Made by a program: the position numbers and the translations under genes
From: Halomonas socia
GTDB taxonomy: Bacteria; Pseudomonadota; Gammaproteobacteria; Pseudomonadales; Halomonadaceae
DNA: 64,000 nt
NCBI RefSeq assembly: GCF_010977575.1
Contig: NZ_CP048812.1
Coordinates: 4,526,001 to 4,590,000, forward strand
Reading direction: 5' to 3'
The notes under the pieces: model-generated
Seen by the model: the letters and a program-made list of their open reading frames with translations, nothing else
Databases searched by the model: none
Told to the model about the DNA's origin: nothing
In this document: positions 45,549-55,652 of the stretch, in pieces
Layout: each line of letters opens with the position of its first letter
How positions within the stretch are numbered: position 1 is the stretch's first letter

Positions 45549-46715
45549 TCAGGTCAGCGCCTTGAACGGCAACGACTGCGCAGCATGCAGTCGATAGGCC
45601 TCGACGTGACGCCGCTCGTCGTCGCAGAAGCGCGCCACCGCCTGGCGCAGCTGCGGGTCGGCGATATGGTGCAGCGAGCGCAGGGCCACCGGCGCAAAGC
45701 CGCGGCTCAGCTTGTGCTCGCCCTGGGTGCCGGGATCGAAACAGGTCAAGCCATGCGCCAGGCAATGCTCAATGCCCTGGTAGTAGCAAGCCTCGAAGTG
45801 CAGGCAGTCGGCCACCACCTCGCTGCCCCAGTAGCGGCCATAGAGGGTACGCGCGCCCTGCAGGCAGAGCGCAGCGGCCACCGGCTTGCCTGCGACCCGG
45901 GCCTGGATCAGCACCAGCGCTTCGGGCAGCGTCTCGCGCAACCGCTCGAAGAACGCATGGGAGAGATAGGGCTGCTGGCCGCGCTCGAGGTAAGTGATGC
46001 AGTAGCAGCGGTAGAAGTGGGCCAGGGCCGCGGTGTCGATCTCTCGCCCGACCAGTCGGCGCAGGGTAATCCCCTGCTCGGCGACCAGCCGGCGCTCGCG
46101 GCGGATCGCCTTGCGCCGCTTGGTGGTCATGGCGGCGAGAAAGCCGTCGAAGTCGCCGAAACCACGGTCCTGCCACTGGAACTGCACGCCGTGGCGCGTC
46201 AGCAGTGCCGGCCAGGCGGCCTGCCAGGCCTCGACCTGGGCAGCGTCGGCGAACAGCAGATGCCAGCTCGAACGCGACGAGTCCTGCAGCCAGGCAGCAA
46301 AGACGCGCGCCGCCGATAGCGCATTGACGCCACTGGCCAGCGCCATACGCGGCCCCGGCACCGGGGTAAAGGGAATCGCCGACAGCCCCTTGGGATAGTA
46401 AGCGCCGCCGGCCCGCTCCCAGGCGTCCGCCCAGGCCCAGTCGAAGACGTACTCACCGCGGGAGTGGTACTTGTCGTAGTGTGGCAGCGCACCCACCAGC
46501 GCCTCGCCCTGCCACAGCGTCAAGTGGCGCGGTACCCAGCCGCTGGTCTCCTCTACCGCACCGCTGGCCTCCAGTGCCTCGAGAAATTCGTGGCGCAGGC
46601 AAGGGTGATCATCGTCGACCAGCGCGTTCCAGTCCGCCTGCGGCACGGCGCTTATCGCCGTCACTTCGCGCACCTGCAGCGGCAAGGCGGTAGGGGGAGA
46701 TTCGAGACGGGTCAT
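45549..46715 (-). CDS. GNAT-like DUF482 family acyltransferase
   Basis: A 388-residue soluble protein of the DUF482/peptidogalycan-biosynthesis group, with a duplicated GNAT-type fold. Visible marks are HDDHPCLRHEF-like WNALVDDDHPCLRHEFLEAL, then YDKYHSRGEYVFDWAWADAW, IPFTPVPGPRMAL, KRRKAIRRERR and YWGSEVVADCLHFEACYYQG. The substrate is not known. It lies 75 bases upstream of ftsB and is probably transcribed with it. Confidence 0.85.
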   Translation of the reverse strand: MTRLESPPTALPLQVREVTAISAVPQADWNALVDDDHPCLRHEFLEALEASGAVEETSGWVPRHLTLWQGEALVGALPHYDKYHSRGEYVFDWAWADAWERAGGAYYPKGLSAIPFTPVPGPRMALASGVNALSAARVFAAWLQDSSRSSWHLLFADAAQVEAWQAAWPALLTRHGVQFQWQDRGFGDFDGFLAAMTTKRRKAIRRERRLVAEQGITLRRLVGREIDTAALAHFYRCYCITYLERGQQPYLSHAFFERLRETLPEALVLIQARVAGKPVAAALCLQGARTLYGRYWGSEVVADCLHFEACYYQGIEHCLAHGLTCFDPGTQGEHKLSRGFAPVALRSLHHIADPQLRQAVARFCDDERRHVEAYRLHAAQSLPFKALT

Positions 46716-46763
46716 GCACTCCTCGCGGCGGTGACGTTGGCGACCAGCATAACCCGCCCAAAC

Positions 46764-46795
46764 GCCACAGGGGCACCCGAAGGCGCCCCTGTGGC
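46764..46795 (-). terminator. UUCG-capped terminator hairpin 3' of gap
   Basis: On the minus strand a 14-base stem (GCCACAGGGGCGCC paired with GGTGCCCCTGTGGC, one G-U pair) is capped by TTCG and followed by GTTTGGG. This very stable tetraloop hairpin lies 97 bases beyond the gap stop. Confidence 0.72.
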
Positions 46796-46810
46796 GAGCA
46801 GAAGTAGGAC

Positions 46811-46873
46811 ATCATGCCGGCGCCACCACGCGAGCGGAGCCGTGAGTACGCGATGCGGCGGCGCCGGCATGAT
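46811..46873. repeat. 14-bp perfect inverted repeat with 35-base spacer
   Basis: ATCATGCCGGCGCC (46811-46824) and GGCGCCGGCATGAT (46860-46873) are exact reverse complements around a 35-base GC-rich spacer. The pair lies just 3' of gap and before the terminator hairpin. It could be a 3'-UTR structure protecting the gap mRNA or a remnant of a small insertion. Confidence 0.7.
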
Positions 46874-46891
46874 ATCGCTACGCGGGGTGGA

Positions 46892-47893
46892 TCAGCGCGC
46901 TGCTGCCATGGCCAGCGCGGTATCCAGCATGCGGTTGGAGAAGCCCCACTCGTTGTCGTACCAGGCCATCACCTTGACCAGCCGGCCATTGACGCGGGTG
47001 TGGTTAGCATCGAAGGTCGAGGAGTTGGGATCGTGGTTGAAGTCGATGGAGACCAGCGGCTGGGCGTTGACCGCCAGCACCTTGGAACCCTCCGCCGCCT
47101 TGGCGACGATGGCGTTGATCTCCTCCTTGCTGGTGTCGCGCCCGGCGTTGAACACCAGGTCGACCAGCGAAACGTTGATCACCGGCACGCGCACCGCCAG
47201 GCCGTCGAACTTGCCAGCCAGCTCCGGCAGCACCAGGCCCACCGCGGCGGCGGCACCGGTCTTGGTGGGGATCATCGAATGCGTGGCACTGCGCGCCCGG
47301 TAGGGGTCGCTGTGGTAAACATCCGACAGGTTCTGGTCATTGGTGTAGGCGTGCACCGTGGTCATCAGGCCGTTCTCGATACCCACGGCATCGTTGAGCG
47401 CCTTGGCCACCGGCGCCAGGCAGTTGGTGGTGCAGGAGGCATTGGAGACCACCTTGTGCTCGGCGGTCAGCACATCCTCGTTGACGCCGAACACCACGGT
47501 GGCGTCGGCATCCGGGCTCGGCGCCGAGATCAGCACTCGCCCGGCGCCGGCAGCGAGGTGCTTGGCGGCGGCATCACGCTTGGTAAACAGCCCGGTGCAC
47601 TCCATCACCAGGTCGACCTCGAGGCGCTGCCACGGCAGCTGCGCCGGATCCCGCTCGGAGAGAATCTGGATGCGGTCACCGTCGATGCCCAGGCTCTCTT
47701 CGTCATGGTCGACGGCGAAAGGAAAATGTCCGTGAACGGTGTCATGCTTGAGCAGATGAGCGTTGAGCGACGGATCACCCAGGTCATTGATGGCAATCAC
47801 CTGGACCTGCTGGCGAAAGCCGTTCTCGTAAAGCGCGCGAACCACGTTGCGGCCGATACGGCCGAACCCGTTGATGGCGATACGTAACGTCAT
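46892..47893 (-). CDS. gap: type I glyceraldehyde-3-phosphate dehydrogenase
   Basis: A 333-residue NAD(P)-dependent glycolytic enzyme. Its opening [20 protein letters not shown] is the Rossmann motif, the catalytic Cys lies in [19 protein letters not shown], and the C-terminal [17 protein letters not shown] is standard. The ATG at 47893 gives the usual MTLRIAING start. It is divergent from edd across a 183-base intergenic region, as in Pseudomonas where gap and edd are controlled together by HexR. An erythrose-4-phosphate dehydrogenase is less likely given this context. Confidence 0.95.
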   Translation of the reverse strand: MTLRIAINGFGRIGRNVVRALYENGFRQQVQVIAINDLGDPSLNAHLLKHDTVHGHFPFAVDHDEESLGIDGDRIQILSERDPAQLPWQRLEVDLVMECTGLFTKRDAAAKHLAAGAGRVLISAPSPDADATVVFGVNEDVLTAEHKVVSNASCTTNCLAPVAKALNDAVGIENGLMTTVHAYTNDQNLSDVYHSDPYRARSATHSMIPTKTGAAAAVGLVLPELAGKFDGLAVRVPVINVSLVDLVFNAGRDTSKEEINAIVAKAAEGSKVLAVNAQPLVSIDFNHDPNSSTFDANHTRVNGRLVKVMAWYDNEWGFSNRMLDTALAMAAAR

Positions 47894-48026
47894 GGCGGCA
47901 TCCTCGTGCGTTCTGTCGGTAGCAGCTGTTATCCGCTGTCTGTTTGAGTGTAAAGCGTCCACTTGAAATTATCCTACGTTTAAAAGCTAATTTGGCCCAA
48001 AGGATGACGACATTCAAGGCATTTTT

Positions 48027-48042
48027 TTGCTAAATTTACCAA
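48027..48042 (+). promoter_or_regulatory. candidate HexR-like palindrome in the gap-edd intergenic region
   Basis: TTGCTAAATTTACCAA is a 14/16 palindrome placed 34 bases before the edd start. HexR sites in related bacteria have the form TTGT-N7/8-ACAA; here the fourth base of each arm differs. It is the best symmetric candidate in the 183-base gap, but assignment to HexR is only an inference. Confidence 0.32.
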
Positions 48043-48076
48043 CATTGCCACCACCCACCGTCTAGCGAGGTTGCTC

Positions 48077-49963
<1,887 letters not shown>

Positions 49964-49966
49964 GCC

Positions 49967-50935
49967 ATGCCGCGACCGGCCTTGATCGGTGATATCGGTG
50001 GGACCAACGCCCGCTTCGCCCTGGTCACCCCCGGCACCTTCGAGCCCCAGCATATCCTCAGCCTGCCCTGCGCCGACTATGCGGGGCTGGTGGAGGCGGT
50101 GTGCGATTACCTGGCACGGGTCGAGCACTCAGGCGAGCTGGCGCCACGCGAGGCGTGCCTGGCATTCGCCTGCCCGGTCCACGGCGAGCGCATCCGCATG
50201 ACCAACAACCACTGGGACTTCGCCAAGCAAGAGGTGCAGGCAGCGCTGGACCTGACGCTGTTCAAGACCCTCAACGACTTCACCGCCCAGGCCCTCGGCG
50301 TGCCTCATGTCGGCGACGATGAGCTGGTCAGCGTCACCCCCGGCCACCCCGATGCCAAGGCCACGCGACTGGTGATCGGCCCCGGCACCGGGCTTGGCGT
50401 GGCCGGGCTGGTGCGCGGTCGCCAGGCCTGGATTCCGCTGCCCGGCGAAGGCGGCCATGTGACCTTCGCCCCTAGCGACGAGCGCGAGCAGAATCTGCTG
50501 CGCTATTTCCGCAATCGCTATGGCCGCGTGTCGGTGGAGCGCATCCTGAGCGGCCAGGGGCTGGCCGACCTCTACGCCGCGCACTGCTCGCTGAAGGGCA
50601 CCACGCCGCGCTATAGCAGTGCCGCCGAGGTTACTGCGGCGGCCGACCAGGGCGACGCCGTGGCCGCGGATACCGTCAAGCGCTTCCTCAAGATCCTCGG
50701 CGACGTGTGTGGCGATGCCACCCTGACCCTGGGCGCCCGCGGCGGCGTCTACCTGTGCGGCGGCATCATTCCACGCCTGCTCGACTGGCTGCCGCGCAGC
50801 CGCTTCGCCGAGGCCTTTGCCGACAAGGGCCGCATGAATCCCTACAATGCCGAGATTCCGGTGCAAGTGGTCACCGCACCCTGGACCGGCTTGCTGGGCG
50901 CCGCCGAAGCCCTGCACAATCAAGAAGTCGAGTAA
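49967..50935 (+). CDS. glk: glucokinase
   Basis: A 322-residue ATP-dependent glucokinase of the proteobacterial Glk family. The phosphate motif is ALIGDIGGTNARFALV, the sugar-contact segment is RMTNNHWDF and LFKTLNDFTAQALG, then LVIGPGTGLGVAGLVRG, and PGEGGHVTFAPSDEREQNLL are typical. It lies three bases after edd and 18 before the mutarotase gene, within a five- or six-gene run for hexose use. Confidence 0.95.
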   Translation: MPRPALIGDIGGTNARFALVTPGTFEPQHILSLPCADYAGLVEAVCDYLARVEHSGELAPREACLAFACPVHGERIRMTNNHWDFAKQEVQAALDLTLFKTLNDFTAQALGVPHVGDDELVSVTPGHPDAKATRLVIGPGTGLGVAGLVRGRQAWIPLPGEGGHVTFAPSDEREQNLLRYFRNRYGRVSVERILSGQGLADLYAAHCSLKGTTPRYSSAAEVTAAADQGDAVAADTVKRFLKILGDVCGDATLTLGARGGVYLCGGIIPRLLDWLPRSRFAEAFADKGRMNPYNAEIPVQVVTAPWTGLLGAAEALHNQEVE

Positions 50936-50953
50936 CTCGACAGAGGAGGTCGA

Positions 50954-51868
50954 ATGATTCCCGAGTCGCTGCGCACGCTGCTCGACGCTACCCGCGGCCA
51001 GCGCCGCACCGAATGGGCCGGTCGCGAGGTGTGGCTGGCCAACGAGTCCTGGGGCGAGCTTGCGGTCTCGCTGCAGGGCGCCCAGGTGTTACATTTTCTA
51101 CCGTCGCCCGAAGCCGCGACAGCTGAAGGCTCTCGCCCCGCCGACGAGGACGGCTGGCTATGGGTGACGCCCACGCCCCAGGCGCTGCCCGGGGCGATTC
51201 GCGGCGGCATCCCGCTGTGCTGGCCATGGTTTGCCGATGAGCACACCGCCGACGAGTCGCCGGACCGCTCGGGGCCGATGCACGGCCCGGCACGCAAGGC
51301 CGAGTGGACGCTGGAGGCCGTCGACGAGCACGACGGCGGCGTCGAGCTACACCTGTCGCCGGCCACCCGGCTGCACAGCCAACTGGTGCCGCGGGCAGTG
51401 ATCCAGGCCAACGCCCAGCGCCTGCACGTCGAGTTGATCACCGAGCATCGCGGCGAGACGCCGATCAAGTTCAGCGCCGCCCTGCACAGCTACTTCGCCG
51501 TCGGCGAGGTCCACCAGTGCCGCGTCGAGGGACTGGCCGGCGCCCGCTACCTGGACAAGCTGGCCGGCTTTGCCGAATGCGAACAGCAGGGCGAGCTCGG
51601 CGTACGCGGGCCGTTGGATCGCATCTACCACTCCAACCGCGAAGTGCTGCTCGACGACGGCAGCCGCCGCCTGCGTATCGCCAAGCAGGGCAGCGACTCC
51701 ACGGTGGTCTGGCATCCCGACGCCGCGCTGCCCGACGACACCCCCGCCGAGGCCGGCCGCCACTTCCTGTGCATCGAGGCCGCCTGCACGCGCCTCGACC
51801 CGGTATGGCTGGTACCCGGCGCCCAGCACCTGCTGGGCGCCACCCTGAGCCTGGAGCAGCAGCCATGA
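50954..51868 (+). CDS. D-hexose-6-phosphate mutarotase (YeaD-like)
   Basis: A 304-residue aldose-epimerase-fold protein that interconverts alpha and beta glucose 6-phosphate. GAIRGGIPLCWPWFAD, MHGPARKAEWTLEAV, FSAALHSYFAVGEV and FLCIEAACTRLDPVWL are family segments including the catalytic His and Glu. GAGGAGG stands just before the ATG. It overlaps the aldo/keto reductase start by four bases. Confidence 0.92.
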   Translation: MIPESLRTLLDATRGQRRTEWAGREVWLANESWGELAVSLQGAQVLHFLPSPEAATAEGSRPADEDGWLWVTPTPQALPGAIRGGIPLCWPWFADEHTADESPDRSGPMHGPARKAEWTLEAVDEHDGGVELHLSPATRLHSQLVPRAVIQANAQRLHVELITEHRGETPIKFSAALHSYFAVGEVHQCRVEGLAGARYLDKLAGFAECEQQGELGVRGPLDRIYHSNREVLLDDGSRRLRIAKQGSDSTVVWHPDAALPDDTPAEAGRHFLCIEAACTRLDPVWLVPGAQHLLGATLSLEQQP

Positions 51869-52746
51869 ACACCAGCGACCTCCCCCAGATCGACGTGCCC
51901 TTCCTGCTCGGCATGATGCGCCTGCACGAGCACGAGGAGTTGCATGCCCCCGAGCGGCTGGCCGACTGGATCGAGGCGCGTCTCGACCAGGGCCTGGACT
52001 GGTTCGACCATGCCGACATCTACGGTGACCAGCAGGCCGAGACGCTGTTCGGCGACGCGCTGCGCGCTCGTCCGAGCCTGGCCGCGCGGGTCAAGGTGGT
52101 CACCAAGGCCGGTATCATCACCCCCGGCCGCGACCGCTCCAGTTATGGCGTCAAGCACTACGACAGCTCGCCGGCCTACCTCGACGCCGCCATCGATGCC
52201 TCGCTGACACGGCTCGGCGTGGCGCGCCTCGACCACTTCCTGCTGCACCGGCCCGACCCGCTGATGGATGTCGAGGCCACCGCTGGCGCACTGGATGCCG
52301 CCATCGATGCCGGCAAGCTGGGCGCGGTAGGCGTCTCCAACTTCCTGCCCGAACAGTGGCGCCGCCTGCAGGGCGCCATGCGCCATCGCCTGGCCAGCCA
52401 TCAGTTGCAGCTGTCGCTGGCCCACCCCGAACCGCTGTTCGATGGCCTGTTCGACGCACTGAGCCGCGACGGGCTTCGGCCCATGGCCTGGTCGCCGCTG
52501 GGCGGCGGAGTGGTGTTCGAGGATGTGCTCGGCGAATGCCTGTCGCGACTCTCGCCGCAGTTCGAGACCAGCGCCGCCGGCCTGGCCCTAGCCTGGCTTC
52601 GCGCTCTGCCCGGCTCACCGCTGCCAGTGATCGGTACCCTGCGCGGCGAGCGCATCGAGGAGCTCAGGGATGGTGCCAAGCTCACGCTCGAGCGCAGCAC
52701 CTGGTACGCCCTGCTCGAGGAGGCGCGCAGCGAGCGAGTCGCCTAG
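51865..52746 (+). CDS. aldo/keto reductase (YdhF-like)
   Basis: A 293-residue NADPH-dependent oxidoreductase with a TIM barrel. The catalytic set is visible: Asp and Tyr in WFDHADIYGDQQAETLFG, Lys in KVVTKAGI and His in LDHFLLHRPDPLMD. The cofactor end shows PVIGTLRGERIEEL. The start overlaps the mutarotase stop. Its substrate is unknown; the operon suggests a sugar or a reactive aldehyde from sugar metabolism. Confidence 0.9.
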   Translation: MNTSDLPQIDVPFLLGMMRLHEHEELHAPERLADWIEARLDQGLDWFDHADIYGDQQAETLFGDALRARPSLAARVKVVTKAGIITPGRDRSSYGVKHYDSSPAYLDAAIDASLTRLGVARLDHFLLHRPDPLMDVEATAGALDAAIDAGKLGAVGVSNFLPEQWRRLQGAMRHRLASHQLQLSLAHPEPLFDGLFDALSRDGLRPMAWSPLGGGVVFEDVLGECLSRLSPQFETSAAGLALAWLRALPGSPLPVIGTLRGERIEELRDGAKLTLERSTWYALLEEARSERVA

Positions 52747-52861
52747 GCGTTCCACCACCGGACATATGTCGATACGCTCAAGCTGACACGATTCACTTTA
52801 ACCGTTCTGACTAAGGCCGCCGATTGCTTATCGAGGCCACCTACAACAACAGGAGACACGC

Positions 52862-54535
52862 ATGTTCCAACTGACCCGCAGTGTGACGTGGCAGGCTCTC
52901 GAGCGGCTGCACCAGCAAACCCGCGACGAGCGCATCCGCGACTACTTCCGCGCCGACCCGCAGCGCTTCGAGAACATGAGCCTGCGGGTCGGCGGCCTGT
53001 TTCTCGACTACTCCAAGCACCAGGTCTCCGACCAGGTCCTCGCCAAGCTGCTCGAGCTGGCCGACCACTCGGCGCTAGTGCAGCGCCGCGCGCAGATGTT
53101 CTCCGGCGATATCATCAACGTCACCGAGGACCGCCCGGTGCTGCATACCGCGCTGCGCCACCTCGGCGACAGCCCGGTGTTCGTCGATGGCCAGGACGTG
53201 ATGCCCGAGATCCAGCGCACCCGCGAGCAGATCAAGCGCTTCTCTGAGGAGGTGCGCAGCGGCGAATGGAAGGGCTATAGCGGCAAGCGCATCAAGGACG
53301 TGGTCAATATCGGCATCGGCGGCTCGGATCTCGGCCCCAACATGGCTTGCCGGGCGCTGCTCAAGTATCGCCACCCCGAACTCAGCTTCCACTTCGTCTC
53401 CAACGTCGACGGCACCCATATCCAGAAGGTGCTCAGCCGTCTCGACCCGGCCACCACCCTGTTCATCGTCTCGACCAAGACCTTCTCCACCCAGGAGACG
53501 CTGCTCAATGCCAAGAGCGCGCGGCGCTGGTTCCTCGACAACGCCGGCGAGGACGCCGACGTCGGCGCCCACTTCATCGCCGCCTCCACCAACCGCCGTG
53601 CAGCCATGGAGTTCGGCATCCGCGAGGAGAACGTCTTCGAATTCTGGGCCTGGGTCGGCGGCCGCTACTCGATGTGGTCGTCGATAGGCCTGCCGATCGC
53701 CCTGTCGATCGGCTTCGAGGGCTTCATGGAGCTGCTCGAAGGGGCCCATGAGATGGACCGCCACTTCATCGAGGCACCGTTTGCCGACAACATGCCGGTG
53801 CTGATGGCGCTGATCGGCATCTGGTACATCAATTTCGTCGGCGCCGAGACCCAGGCCATCGTGCCCTACGACCAGGCGCTGCATCAACTGCCGTCATTCC
53901 TCCAACAGCTCGACATGGAGTCCAACGGCAAGTCGGTGGATATCTTCGGCCACCCGGTCAACTACAAGACCGGGCCGATCGTCTGGGGCCAGACCGGCTC
54001 CAACGGCCAGCACGCCTTCTTCCAGTTGCTGCACCAGGGCACCCGCTACGTGCCCATCGACTTCATCGCCTCGCTCAAGCCCGAGCCCGGCTTCGAGGAC
54101 CACCACTTCGCGCTGCTGACCAATATGCTGGCCCAGGCCAACGCCTTCATGGAGGGCAGCCAGGGCGCTACCCAGGGGCATAGCCAGCTCGACCCCTACA
54201 GCTGCCCCGGCAACCGCCCGTCGAGCACGCTGCTGCTGGATGAGCTGACGCCCAAGAACCTTGGCGCCCTGATCGCCCTCTATGAGCACAAGGTGTTCGT
54301 CCAGGGGGTGATCTGGAACATCAACTCCTTCGACCAGTGGGGCGTGCAGCTCGGCAAGCGCATCGCCGGCGAGATCAGCGAGCGTATCGACACCAATGCC
54401 AGCGACTTTGACGCCTCGACCCAGGGGCTGCTGCAGCTGGTGCGCGACCATTTCCCCCACCACGCCACCCCTGCCCACGGCAAGCAAAAGGCCAAGGCCA
54501 AAGGCAAGGGTGGCCAGCAGGAGACCTCCTCATGA
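52862..54535 (+). CDS. pgi: glucose-6-phosphate isomerase
   Basis: A 557-residue isomerase linking glucose 6-phosphate and fructose 6-phosphate. Marks include VVNIGIGGSDLGPNMACRAL, FIVSTKTFSTQETLLNA, WVGGRYSMWSSIGLPIAL and VIWNINSFDQWGVQLGKRIA. The last 25 residues are Lys-rich (KQKAKAKGKGG), a small extension beyond the usual end. It starts 115 bases after the reductase gene, possibly from its own promoter, and overlaps the fructokinase gene by four bases. Confidence 0.97.
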   Translation: MFQLTRSVTWQALERLHQQTRDERIRDYFRADPQRFENMSLRVGGLFLDYSKHQVSDQVLAKLLELADHSALVQRRAQMFSGDIINVTEDRPVLHTALRHLGDSPVFVDGQDVMPEIQRTREQIKRFSEEVRSGEWKGYSGKRIKDVVNIGIGGSDLGPNMACRALLKYRHPELSFHFVSNVDGTHIQKVLSRLDPATTLFIVSTKTFSTQETLLNAKSARRWFLDNAGEDADVGAHFIAASTNRRAAMEFGIREENVFEFWAWVGGRYSMWSSIGLPIALSIGFEGFMELLEGAHEMDRHFIEAPFADNMPVLMALIGIWYINFVGAETQAIVPYDQALHQLPSFLQQLDMESNGKSVDIFGHPVNYKTGPIVWGQTGSNGQHAFFQLLHQGTRYVPIDFIASLKPEPGFEDHHFALLTNMLAQANAFMEGSQGATQGHSQLDPYSCPGNRPSSTLLLDELTPKNLGALIALYEHKVFVQGVIWNINSFDQWGVQLGKRIAGEISERIDTNASDFDASTQGLLQLVRDHFPHHATPAHGKQKAKAKGKGGQQETSS

Positions 54536-55491
54536 TGCCGGTCATCGCCTTCGGCGAAGCCCTCGTCGACATGCTCTCCAGCCGCCTCGGCGACACCGGG
54601 GACGGTGCCGTGGAGATCTTTACCCCCTATGCCGGCGGCGCACCGGCCAACGTCGCGGTGGCCTGCGCCAGGCTCGGCGTGCCCAGCCGCTTCCTGGGCA
54701 TGCTCGGCGACGACTACTTCGGCGACTTCCTGTCCGCTGAGCTCGCCGCCCATGGCGTCGATACCCGCGGCGTGGTGCGCACCCGCCAGGCGCGTACGGC
54801 GCTGGCCTTCGTCTCCCGCGATGCGGCAGGAGAGCGCACCTTCGACTTCTACCGCCCACCCGCCGCCGATCTGCTCTACCGCCTCGAGCACCTGCCGGCG
54901 GGTGTCTTCGCCGAGCCCGCCATCGTGCACTTCTGCACCAACAGCCTCACCGAGCCCGAGATCGCCGACACCACCCTGGCCATGGCCGAGATGGCGGCCA
55001 AGTCCGGTTCGCTGGTTAGCGTCGATGCCAATTTGCGCCACAACCTGTGGGAGACCGGCGCTGCCGATATCAGCCTGGTGACCGAACTGCTCGACCGCGC
55101 CCAGTTGATCAAGCTGTCACGCGACGAGCTCGACTACCTGCGTGCCGACCACCCCGCCGACGCCTGGATCAATGAGCGCCTGGCCGGCGGGGTCAAGCTG
55201 GCGGTGATCACCAATGGCCCCGGCAAGGTCGAGGCATTCGGCGCAGGTCAGCACCTCGAGGTAACCCCGCCCCGCGTTCAGGCAGTGGATACCACCGCCG
55301 GCGGCGACGCCTTCATCGGCGGCCTGCTGGCGATGCTCGCCGAGACACCGGGCAACGACTGGTGGCGCGACGCAGCACGACTCACCGGCTATCTGGAGGT
55401 AGCGTGCCGCTGCGGCGCCCATGCGGTGACGCGTCCCGGCGCCTACGCCGCCCTGCCCACCCGCGCCGATCTCGAGGCGCTGCGCGGGTAA
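54532..55491 (+). CDS. PfkB-family fructokinase
   Basis: A 319-residue ribokinase-fold sugar kinase, probably phosphorylating fructose to fructose 6-phosphate. The N-terminal signature IAFGEALVDML and AGGAPANVAVACARLG and the C-terminal nucleotide motif VDTTAGGDAFIGGLLAML (catalytic Asp) are present. Coupling to pgi by overlapping codons suggests that fructose enters the Entner-Doudoroff route through glucose 6-phosphate. Sugar preference is inferred from context. Confidence 0.9.
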   Translation: MMPVIAFGEALVDMLSSRLGDTGDGAVEIFTPYAGGAPANVAVACARLGVPSRFLGMLGDDYFGDFLSAELAAHGVDTRGVVRTRQARTALAFVSRDAAGERTFDFYRPPAADLLYRLEHLPAGVFAEPAIVHFCTNSLTEPEIADTTLAMAEMAAKSGSLVSVDANLRHNLWETGAADISLVTELLDRAQLIKLSRDELDYLRADHPADAWINERLAGGVKLAVITNGPGKVEAFGAGQHLEVTPPRVQAVDTTAGGDAFIGGLLAMLAETPGNDWWRDAARLTGYLEVACRCGAHAVTRPGAYAALPTRADLEALRG

Positions 55492-55652
55492 GCGTCTCCG
55501 GCATGACCGCCGGTGCGGTCAAGGACTGAACGAGGTGCGCCTGGGGATAAATAATTACGGTAAACTGTCGATATGTCTCATAACGCCGCATGTCCGGCGG
55601 CCGGCCTGCCGAGCCCTCATCGGCCGGCCGGGAGAGTCGACAGGAGAGCCTC

